Shown here: positions 6,926 to 12,601 of the stretch, in pieces
Position numbering within the stretch: position 1 is the first letter of the stretch
How the letters are laid out: the number at the start of each line of letters is the position of its first letter
DNA from: Baffinella frigidus
Taxonomy: Eukaryota > Cryptophyceae > Cryptomonadales > Baffinellaceae
Assembly (NCBI GenBank): GCA_026770585.1
Contig: MU646478.1
Location: 180,358-193,002 of the forward strand
DNA: 12,645 bases
Direction: 5' to 3'
The notes under the pieces: generated by a model
Told to the model about the DNA's origin: nothing
Seen by the model: the letters and a program-made list of their open reading frames with translations, nothing else
Databases searched by the model: none
Translations under genes and position numbers: made by a program

Positions 6926-7310
6926 CGCGGTTAAGCGCATCACTGCCGAGATGGCCACAGTGTATCCCCACCCGAAAAGGCCTCACGTGTCTGGAAAGGG
7001 GGGCGGGGGCGGTGTGTGAAGCGAGGGTGAGGAGGGGGGGCGGGCTTGCTGAGACATTCCTGGGTAGCGAGGACACGCCGAGAAGGCGGGGCTTGAAATG
7101 GTCGGGGGCGAGAGCGGGTGTTCGAAGAAGTGCGGTGAGAAGATGAAAGTAAAACTCAGAAGCGTGTGTCCGAGGGCGTCGCGGGGAAGTATCTCTGAAG
7201 TGGCCAGACGGTCAAATGTGACCGCCAAGAGGTCCTAGGCAGGTCCTAGGGCCTTGCGGTACATGAAGACCTGCCTATGTAAGGAGGCGCACCTCACTCG
7301 GACCCTACAG
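6926..7310. other. Intergenic sequence, no gene recognised
   Basis: This stretch is GC-rich with G runs (7000-7045). One more GCCGAGAAGGCGGG (7078) echoes the copy at 6896. Open frames of 80-100 codons on both strands overlap each other and show no recognisable family or splice structure. From about 7230 on, fragments of the family B core appear (GGTCCTAGG, GGACCCTACAG), suggesting an eroded element. Confidence 0.6.
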
Positions 7311-7312
7311 TA

Positions 7313-7417
7313 CAAGGGTACCTCGCTCATAAGAAACCGCCCCCCCCTAGGACCCTACAGTAGGGCCCTACGGTGGTCCTAGGGGGGGGGCGGTTTCTTA
7401 TGAGCGAGGTACCCCTG
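7313..7417. mobile_element. Hairpin MITE, family B copy 2, near-perfect 105 bp foldback
   Basis: The arms start CAAGGGTACCTCGCTCATAA on the left and, on the opposite strand, CAGGGGTACCTCGCTCATAA on the right. They continue through GAAACCG, a C8/C9 run and TAGGACC. They match for about 42 bases with one substitution and one C-run length difference. The element is flanked on both sides by TA, consistent with the TA target duplication of the Tc1/mariner (IS630) group. A transcript would fold into a long hairpin. It has no coding capacity. Confidence 0.9.
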
Positions 7418-7465
7418 TAGGCCTACACTGTACCTATGGGTCTACGGTGACCCTGTGATTTGAAA

Positions 7466-7544
7466 GGAAGCATGGCTTTTCTGCAGAACAAATTTCAGTG
7501 TCCGCCTATGTTGGGAGCTCGAAGAACCTAACGGAGCTAAAGGA
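7466..7544. repeat. Dispersed repeat C, copy 1
   Basis: This sequence contains CTTTTCTGCAGAACAAATTT, then CAGTGTCCGCCTATGTTGGG and AGCTCGAAGAACC, and matches 9516-9598 over about 80 bases with roughly 85% identity by eye and small indels. It lies between family B elements. It is non-coding as far as I can see: the frames carry stops, and differences are not biased to third positions. Identity is unknown. Confidence 0.8.
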
Positions 7545-7686
7545 TGGGGGGGGGGGGGCTCCTAATCAGCAAGGAAACCATGCACGATGGACCACCTCTG
7601 AGGACCACCTATCCGCAGGGGTTTCTCGTGAACAAGGCCACACACCGCCCTCGAGTCCTAAATCAGAACGCCGAGCGCGCTGTGTA

Positions 7687-7801
7687 CAGGAGTACCTCGC
7701 TCATAAGAAACCAACCGCCTAGGACCCTACCGTAGGCCTATGCCTAGGGCCCTACGGTGGTCCTGGGGATGCGGCGGTTTCTTATAAGCGAGGTGCCCCT
7801 G
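7687..7801. mobile_element. Hairpin MITE, family B copy 3
   Basis: The left end is CAGGAGTACCTCGCTCATAA. The right end, on the opposite strand, is CAGGGGCACCTCGCTTATAA. It is flanked by TA on both sides, 115 bp long, and contains the family core (AGGACCCTACCGTAGG and TAGGGCCCTACGGTGGTCCT). The stretch between copies 2 and 3 (7418-7686) holds repeat C and otherwise nothing recognised. Confidence 0.88.
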
Positions 7802-7892
7802 TAGCGCTCGCGATTCCCCTAGGCCCAGAACCTCACAGAGAGGGCAGCGACGATTGGAACAGTGAACTAGATCCCAGGGCGTCAGTCAACTA

Positions 7893-8019
7893 CAGGGGTA
7901 CCTCGCTCATAAGAAACCGCCCCCCACTAGGACCCTACAGTAGGCCTATTTTTAGGGCCCTACGTCCCCGACGTGGTCCTTGGAGGGTGAGCGTTTTTTT
8001 AATGAGCGAGGAAACCCTG
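7893..8019. mobile_element. Hairpin MITE, family B copy 4
   Basis: The left end is CAGGGGTACCTCGCTCATAA and the right arm is more decayed (opposite strand: CAGGGTTTCCTCGCTCATTA). It is flanked by TA on both sides. The centre carries a small extra hairpin, ACGTCCCCGACGT, near 7962-7975 that the other copies lack. It is 127 bp. The right arm has substitutions in the G-run. Confidence 0.85.
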
Positions 8020-8073
8020 TAGGCCTAATTTCTGGTTTGGTCTGATGTGGAACGAGTGGTAAAGCTACTGATA

Positions 8074-8643
8074 CAGGGGTTACTCGAAGTTAAGGTACCA
8101 CACATTAAGGTACACACTTGTGTTAAGCGTGTGGACCTTAAAAAATTAGGGACCGCAAACCGATCGCTTTCTCGGTGGGCCTTTTAAGGACCGTACTCAC
8201 CCATGGTTTGCACACCCAAAAGGACCTACACGCCTTGTGTGCGCTGTTCTTAAATTGTTAAGGTCCACGAAAATCGGGTGTGTGGACTTTAAATTCAGTT
8301 CATGCAGTATTCAGGCACGCGCTTAATTCAGTCGGTGCGGACCTTAAATCCAGTGCTAAATTCAGTATCCCTTAAGTGCCCAGTAGGCTCATACTCCCTA
8401 CCGTAGGGCCCTAGGACCTGCCTAGGACCTGGCGGGGGTCAATTTTGACCCCCTGGCCACTTAAGGGATATGTAAAATCAAGGCAACTGCTCAACTCAGC
8501 TGTTCTTGACTGGACTCTTGTAATCTTCATGCTGATAAAAAGAAACATCTTTCTCTGAATTCGGGTTTTCAATTTTTCAGGTCCACGTGTCAATTTGGGG
8601 CGTGGGCCTCAATTTGTGTGACTTTAACTTCGAGTAAGCCCTG
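8074..8643. mobile_element. 570 bp terminal-inverted-repeat element related to family B
   Basis: The left end is CAGGGGTTACTCGAAGTTAA followed by GGTAC. The right end, on the opposite strand, is CAGGGCTTACTCGAAGTTAA followed by AGTCACAC. The termini match for about 22 of 24 bases and are flanked by TA on both sides (8072-8073 and 8644-8645). The first bases (CAGGGGTACCTCG versus CAGGGGTTACTCG) resemble family B ends, so both probably belong to the same TA-inserting group. The interior has no transposase frame and is full of GGTCCACA/TGTGGACC motifs and nested foldbacks. It is a non-autonomous element. Confidence 0.8.
8366..8470. mobile_element. Nested foldback inside the 570 bp element
   Basis: TATCCCTTAAGTGCCCA (8366-8382) pairs with TGGCCACTTAAGGGATA (8454-8470) with one mismatch. 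Between them lie family B core fragments (CCGTAGGGCCCTAGGACC) and a tight palindrome, GGGGGTCAA/TTGACCCCC with a two-base loop (8434-8453). It may be a family B-derived piece inserted in the larger element, or part of its own folding. Confidence 0.6.
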
Positions 8644-9072
8644 TAAAGGTTCTTGGTCAAATTTGAGGCCCACACCGACCGCCAAAACACTTGGGCCCAA
8701 CACCGCTTACCCCCCCGGAGAGTGGAGCTAGCAAATGTTCGGGCCGAAAGAAGTTCCAACAATTCCCGGGAAAAATCGTGTCCCCGAGTTGTACATTGTT
8801 GAAAATTGCACCTAATCCCCACCAACCCACCCTGTGACCAAATTCGAATATCGTCAAGGTCCACATTTAAAACAAGGTCCACATTTAGGGGGCACACCGA
8901 CCGAGTTGAGCGCGAGCGTGAATTGCACTAAATCGTTAAGGTCCACACCCATCGCTTCTGCGGGCCTTGAATTTCATGGACAGCACATCGAGGCTTTCTC
9001 TGCGGGCCTTGCAGTCCAGGCCCACACACAAAAAAGTTTCAAACGCCGTACCTTAATTTCGGGTAACCCCTG
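8644..9072. repeat. Region of GGTCCACA/TGTGGACC motifs with an unpaired TIR end
   Basis: The stretch ends at 9072 with a further copy of the terminal repeat (opposite strand CAGGGGTTACCCGAAATTAA, then GGTACGGC), but its outer flank is TC, not TA, and no partner left end is visible next to 8646. Either a second, 5'-truncated element lies here, or 8074-9072 is a larger element whose right part was separated. Motifs related to AAGGTCCACA recur at about 8856, 8874 and 8938, and diverged forms (GCGGGCCTTG) at about 8961 and 9003. No gene recognised. Confidence 0.6.
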
Positions 9073-9787
9073 TCCGCATGGCGTTCGAAGACTCTTCCCA
9101 CCGAGAGGGTGCCCCTGACCTGAGCTAAATGTACATTCAGTGCCAGACCGACCAATCCTCCTGCAAACTCGTTTCTACGATTTTGGTGCACCGTCCAATC
9201 CTCCTGTAGGAAAATGTTGGGCCGAACCAAGAGCCTAGGACCCCCCCAGAGAGGTGTGTAACCCTTGTACGAGGACAATCTTGATTCCGAAGCGGGCCTT
9301 TCTCATTAAGAGGAACATCTGCTCCCTCGAAGGAGCATGTTTGATGCCAGTGTTGGACCCTGCCCCAGCTGCCGAGCTCGCCGAGTGGGGGCTTAGCATG
9401 GCAGCAGCTTCGCAAAAGTATATTGCAGATGTTTGACCCCCCATCCCCACTTTTGGTTTTGCCCTAGAAGTGTCTGGCCTTCACATGTGAGAACGATCAC
9501 GAGGCGGGCCTGTCGACAAGGATGCATGTCTTTTCTGCAGAACAAGTTCCGGTGTCCGCCTATGTTGGGAGCTCGAAGAACCTGAGGACCTAAAGGAACC
9601 ACCCTCACTATGATCCATGACCCGAAGAAACGTATCCCCAGATCCTGATGCTTTCACGAGCCTCGATGCACCGAGATGGGGGCGTTGAGACTTGCGCCCC
9701 TTGAACGTGTCGTTCTGGTCAAAGCACCGAGTCTTTCTTGTTTTTTTTATCACACGTGCCCGGCAGAGGATGTCGGACCCTAGCAAC
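9073..9787. other. Intergenic region and 5' region of the zinc-finger gene
   Basis: No gene is recognised up to 9787. A CCAATCCTCCTG motif occurs twice (about 9150 and 9192). Repeat C copy 2 lies at 9516-9598. Positions 9599-9787 would hold the promoter and 5' untranslated region of the downstream gene. I see a T-run (about 9740-9749) but no clear TATA box or initiator. Minus-strand open frames here (for example 9608-9393) run through repeat C and look like chance. Confidence 0.5.
9516..9598. repeat. Dispersed repeat C, copy 2
   Basis: This is the second copy of the sequence at 7466-7544, in the same orientation. The best-conserved block is GTGTCCGCCTATGTTGGGAG followed by CTCGAAGAACC. A still weaker relative (AATGTTGGGCCGAACCAAGA) may lie at about 9212. 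Nature unknown; it ends about 190 bases before the start of the zinc-finger gene. Confidence 0.75.
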
Positions 9788-11320
9788 ATGGGTGGCCCCA
9801 GGACGCACGCGCCCCAATTATCTTGGCACAGACGATGCACTCCGACGCTTCTCCTTCTTGGAGCGGCGGCGGCCCTCGCTGCGGCGTTCCAGCCGGCGGC
9901 CGCACTTGCGGATCCTGTGGGGCGGATCTCCTCCTTGGCTGCCGTGGCCAGGCCAAGCGGACGGCATCCGAGCCTTTCCCTGATGCCCGACAACAGCGTC
10001 TTCGCCCTCCGCCTGCGTGGAGGCGCGCCCAAGTCCCCCGCGAAGTCCAGCCACGCTGGGGAGAAGCGCGCTGGTGGGGCCGCTTCCGGCAAGGCGAAGG
10101 CAGCACGGACGGGGAAGGCGAAATCGGCGGGGGCCGACAGCGAGAGCGGCGAGAGCGGCGAGCAGGTCCGACGAGACTCCCACAGCTGTTGGTTGCTGAG
10201 TCAGGATTTGTAACAGCGCCCGGCGGTCCTTGATTTCACTACACCCACAGGTTGCTTGAGCTGGTGGAGGAATATCTCTCGAAGAGGAATACAGCCCCTC
10301 CCGCTCGCGCCGTGTCGCGTTTGACGGCTGACGCGAGTGAGTTGGGTGCGCAGGAGTCTTCTGAGGAGGAGGAGCGCGAGGAGGGGAAGGCTTCTGACGA
10401 TGACGATGACGAGGAGGAGAAGGGTTCGGGGTCGGACGAGGAGGAGGAGTCCGAGGACGAGAAGCCCGCCGCGAAGAAGGGCAAGGCCGCCAAGGAGGAG
10501 TCGTCCGAGGAAGAGGAGGGGAGCGACGAGGGGAGCGACGCCGGGAGCGACGCGGGGAGCGACGATGACAGCGACGACAAGCCGGCCAAGAAGGGCAAGA
10601 AGGACGAGTCCTCCGACGAGGAGTCGGGCAGCGATGAGGACTCGGAGCCGAAGAAGGCCCCGAAGAAGGCGGCGCCGCCCGCGAAGGGCGGCGGCGGTGG
10701 GGATGGCGAGATGGAGGACGAGGAGCTGGCGTGCCGCGACTGCGAGGCGCCGTTCACGTTCACGGTCGGCGAGCAGCAGTTCTTCCTCGAGAAGGGCTTC
10801 GACAACAAGGTGCACCTTCACCTCATCCACACCCAGATCCTTCCTCCTAACGTTGTGCTGTTGGGGTGCCTAACCCTAACTCTACCCTAATCTACAGCCC
10901 CTAACCCCTAAAGCCTAACCCCTGAGCAGCCGACGCGCTGCGCCGACTGCAAGGCTGCCAAGAAGGAGCGCTTCGACTCCGAGGGCGGTCTAAACCCTAA
11001 ACCCTAAACCCCAAACCCCAACCCTCACCCCCCAACCCCAAACCCCAAACCCTAAACCCTCAAACCTCAACCCTAAACCCCAAAACCTGAACCCTACACC
11101 TAAACCAGGCGGGCGCGGCGGGGGCCGTGGCGGCGGGCGCGGTGGGGGCCGTGGTGGTGGGCGCGGCGGGGGCCGCGACTTCGGGGGCCGTGGCGGGGGC
11201 GACCGTGGGGGGCGCGGGGGGCGTGGTGGGGGCGACCGGGGCGGGCGCGGGGGCGGGGTGTGCTTCGCGTACCAGAAGGGTGACTGCTCGCGTGGGGACG
11301 CGTGCCGCTTCTCGCACTAG
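9788..11320 (+). CDS. LisH-like / acidic linker / zinc-ribbon / RGG / CCCH zinc-finger protein, probably 4 exons
   Basis: Exon B (from 10251 or 10261 to 10809) starts LELVEEYLSKRN, LisH-like as in SRP40/NOLC1 N-termini. It is followed by about 120 residues of Ser/Asp/Glu and Lys tracts, then CRDC (10732-10743) and FTFTVGEQQFFLEKGFDNK. Exon C (10930-10987) continues PTRCADCKAAKKERF, completing a C-x2-C...C-x2-C ribbon that I recognise as zf-trcl type. Exon D (11109-11320) is a GGRGGG-rich RGG tract and a terminal C-x7-C-x5-C-x3-H finger (CFAYQKGDCSRGDACRFSH), then TAG. Exon A (from ATG 9788, or 9770) encodes HRRCTPTLLLLGAAAALAAAF, a signal-peptide or bipartite plastid leader look-alike, then ALRLRGG and a Lys/Ala-rich stretch. 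The A-B junction is unsure: 10165/10261 (phase 0, about 398 residues) or 10191/10251 (phase 2, about 410). Introns C (10810-10929) and D (10988-11108) are firm. Likely nucleic-acid binding; location and role unknown. Confidence 0.75.
10500..10577 (+). repeat. In-frame GSD repeat in the acidic linker
   Basis: Within exon B, GGGAGCGACGMS is repeated about three times (10519-10565), giving GSDEGSDAGSDAGSDDD. It is a simple in-frame expansion in a disordered segment and is likely length-variable. The Ser residues, set in acidic surroundings, resemble casein kinase 2 type sites, which is inference from composition. Confidence 0.75.
10810..10929 (+). repeat. Zinc-finger gene intron with CCTAACCC-like repeats
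   Basis: The intron runs from AAG|GTGCAC to GAGCAG|CCG. From 10869 to 10925 it is degenerate CCCTAAC/CCCTAAA repeat, C-rich on the sense strand, up to the acceptor. Several CTAAC and CTAAT motifs fit a branch-point core. The join restores the zinc-ribbon motif exactly, so the intron borders are reliable. Confidence 0.85.
10988..11108 (+). repeat. Zinc-finger gene intron that is almost pure CCCTAAA-like repeat
   Basis: This phase 1 intron (GGCG|GTCTAAAC to TAAACCAG|GCGGG) consists almost wholly of CCCTAAA, CCCCAAA and CCCTCAA units in sense orientation. Even the donor GTCTAAACCC runs straight into the repeat. It is the clearest example in the window of an intron made of telomere-like sequence. 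Confidence 0.88.
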
Positions 11321-11356
11321 AGGGGGTCATGGAGAGGCCTTGTGAGGAGGCCGGTA

Positions 11357-11473
11357 CAGGGGCACTTCGTTCATAAGCAACGCCCACCTACCGAGGACCA
11401 CCGTAGGGCCCTAGGCATGGTCCAGCTGTAGGGTCCTCGGGGAGTGCGGTTTCGTATGAGCGAGGTACCCCTG
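11357..11473. mobile_element. Hairpin MITE, family B copy 5
   Basis: The left end is CAGGGGCACTTCGTTCATAA. The right end, on the opposite strand, is CAGGGGTACCTCGCTCATAC. It is flanked by TA on both sides, 117 bp long, and lies 36 bases after the zinc-finger gene stop codon, so it is probably in or near that gene's 3' untranslated region. Confidence 0.88.
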
Positions 11474-11496
11474 TACGTGAGGACTTGATGGTCCGA

Positions 11497-11550
11497 GGCG
11501 GGCTCGTCGTGGACTAGGTTCTGGCGGGCTCGTTCTTGGACTAGGTCTTC
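11497..11550. repeat. Tandem GGCGGGCTCGT...GGACTAGGT repeat, two units
   Basis: GGCGGGCTCGTCGTGGACTA then GGTTCT (11497-11522) is followed directly by GGCGGGCTCGTTCTTGGACT then AGGTCTTC (11523-11550). One unit is also found inverted in MCMBP intron 6 (6363-6390). In both places it lies within about 65 bases of a family B MITE end. Confidence 0.75.
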
Positions 11551-11858
11551 TACACGCTATGCTAGAGGAGCATGGTGTTTTTTCCTAGGCGCGTTGGCGG
11601 GGGCTGCGCGTGGTGAGTAGTGGCGGGGTGGGTCCACCGTGAGTATTTCGATAATGTGTAGACTACTTGGATCGCTGCGATGTTTTTGCTTGTGAGAATA
11701 CAAGCAGCACCATTCACGTCACGCCTCATCGCGGGTCTCTGAAAACTCTGGCTGGTAATGCCGGGCCGTGCGATTCCCCTCAGCAAAATACACTTCTTGG
11801 GCTCTTGGCCTCACGTCGCTTCAAAGTCACTCCGCCTACGCCTACACTGTACGGGGTA
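11551..11858. other. Intergenic sequence, nothing recognised
   Basis: I find no gene, inverted repeat or tandem repeat in this stretch. Open frames on either strand are short, lack recognisable motifs and have no matching splice structure. The last 20 bases (CTACACTGTACGGGGTA) resemble the flank after copy 2 (CCTACACTGTACC, about 7421), hinting at shared flanking sequence. Confidence 0.55.
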
Positions 11859-11928
11859 CAGGGGTACCTCGCTCATAAGAAACCCGCTCCTCCTAGGACC
11901 CTACAGTAGGCCTATGGAGGTACCCCTG
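11859..11928. mobile_element. Hairpin MITE, family B copy 6, shortened (70 bp)
   Basis: The left end is CAGGGGTACCTCGCTCATAA. The right end retains only TACCCCTG, with TA on both flanks. The right arm between the core (CCTACAGTAGGCCTATGGA) and the terminal GGTACCCCTG is missing, so it is an internal-deletion derivative that kept both tips. Confidence 0.8.
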
Positions 11929-11930
11929 TA

Positions 11931-12075
11931 ACCCGCTGATTAAAAAACGCCTCCCGTAGGACCCTACAGGAGGCCTACAGTAGGGCTATGGCTAGGGCCC
12001 TACATGGTGTATGGTGGTCCCCAAGGTGTATGGTGGTCCCCAAGGGGGCGGTCTCTTATGAGCGAGGTAGCCATG
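11931..12075. mobile_element. Degenerate family B remnant (copy 7) with a 19-base tandem insert
   Basis: The core (TAGGACCCTACAGGAGGCCT, then ACAGTAGG and TAGGGCCCTAC) and a right arm (GGGGGCGGTCTCTTATGAGC, then GAGGTAGC) are present. The left tip is decayed (about 11940-11960, TTAAAAAACGCCTCCCG) and the right tip reads GGTAGCCATG instead of GGTACCCCTG. A 19-base unit, GGTGTATGGTGGTCCCCAA, is perfectly duplicated at 12006-12024 and 12025-12043, lengthening the right half. Confidence 0.75.
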
Positions 12076-12331
12076 CACATGGGGTGTGTCCCCAGCTTCT
12101 TCCCTGGACACAAGCTTTCCGAGTTCGTGCTATGCGTTCAATAACCCCCCCCCCCCCTTCAAAAAAGGGAGCCCTCGGCCACCGCCCGTACGTATGGTGG
12201 ACTCACCCCTCCCCCCCTTCAAACAACGGCGCCATTTGTTTCCCAGATTTCGGCAACTAGGAGTGACTCTCACTTGATGTATGCTCCAAGGAGAGGGCAT
12301 CCGGCGTCCTCTAACCCCCCCCCTACCTCAC
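12076..12331. other. Intergenic or intronic sequence with C-run repeats
   Basis: No gene is recognised. Two C-rich runs each followed by CTTCAAAVAA (about 12146-12168 and 12211-12227) form an imperfect direct repeat about 63 bases apart. If the minus-strand exon at 12332-12601 is real, the part next to it is its downstream intron, beginning GTGAGG on that strand. Confidence 0.5.
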
Positions 12332-12473
12332 GGCGTCCTTACTTTCCTGACTTTCAGCAAGGGCGTCCTTACTCTCCTGACTTTCAGCGAAAGCGTCCTT
12401 ACTTTCCTGACTTTCAGCGGGGGCGTCCTTACTCTCCTGACTTTCACCAAGGGCGTGCGTACTTTCCCCGAGG
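12332..12473. repeat. 30-base tandem repeat, four copies plus a partial fifth
   Basis: Units start at 12332, 12362, 12392 and 12422 (GGCGTCCTTACTYTCCTGAC, then TTTCASCRAG), with a truncated fifth from 12452. The length of 30 keeps frame. Differences are few substitutions, so the array is recent or homogenised. On the minus strand it encodes AESQESKDA-F/L; each unit also carries AGTAAGGACGC, a 5' splice-site look-alike. Confidence 0.9.
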
Positions 12474-12601
12474 TAGCGTGCGACCGCGTCGGAGCAGGTG
12501 ACGTCGCCCGTGACGGTGAGGTCCGCGCCCTGGTTGTCGGAGAAGGTGCAGAAGGCGTCCATGGTCAGCGTCGCGTGGTCTGCCGGCCCGAGCGCTTCCA
12601 C
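12332..12601 (-). CDS. Internal exon of an unrecognised gene with a 10-residue tandem repeat (partial)
   Basis: I do not recognise the product. On the minus strand, a CT-rich tract (12645-12611) leads to CGCGCAG|GTGGAAGCG, opening an exon at 12601 that reads VEALGPADHATLTMDAF, then CTFSDNQGADLTVTGDVTCS and DAVARYLGES, then four copies of a 10-residue unit, AESQESKDAx. It ends KDA|GTGAGG at 12332, which is a strong donor. Length is 270 bases, phase 0 at both ends. The first half has codon choice like the other GC-rich exons. Alternatively the exon ends earlier (for example at GACGCG|GTCGCA near 12487), leaving the 30-base repeats in the intron; each repeat contains a GTAAGG donor-like sequence. 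The upstream gene lies outside the window. Confidence 0.55.

Noticed and set aside
7313-7417. Rho-independent terminator
   Set aside because: The hairpin is far too long, lies in eukaryotic DNA and is repeated with TA flanks, so it is a MITE.
7313-8019. CRISPR-like array because of regularly spaced repeated hairpins
   Set aside because: Repeats are 105-127 bp inverted-repeat elements with TA flanks and unequal spacers in eukaryotic DNA; this is a transposon pattern, not direct repeats with spacers.
6684-9769. tRNA, rRNA or transposase gene in the long spacer
   Set aside because: I looked for cloverleaf-like arms, rRNA-like blocks and DDE/D-type transposase frames by eye and saw none. Elements present are all short and non-coding, though a tool-based scan could still find a tRNA.
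9481-10092. A 203-codon minus-strand open frame across the 5' part of the zinc-finger gene
   Set aside because: It runs through dispersed repeat C and then antisense to exon A. It has no family motif and no splice logic.
10201-10830. Long minus-strand open frames opposite the acidic linker (Leu/Val-rich and Ser-rich products)
   Set aside because: They are complements of GAG/GAC/GGC codon runs in the acidic linker. The apparent hydrophobic or Ser-rich protein is a composition artefact.
11127-11345. Ala/Gly/Val-rich plus-strand open frame overlapping the RGG exon
   Set aside because: It is an out-of-frame reading of GGC/CGT repeats; the true frame ends in a canonical CCCH finger and stop codon.
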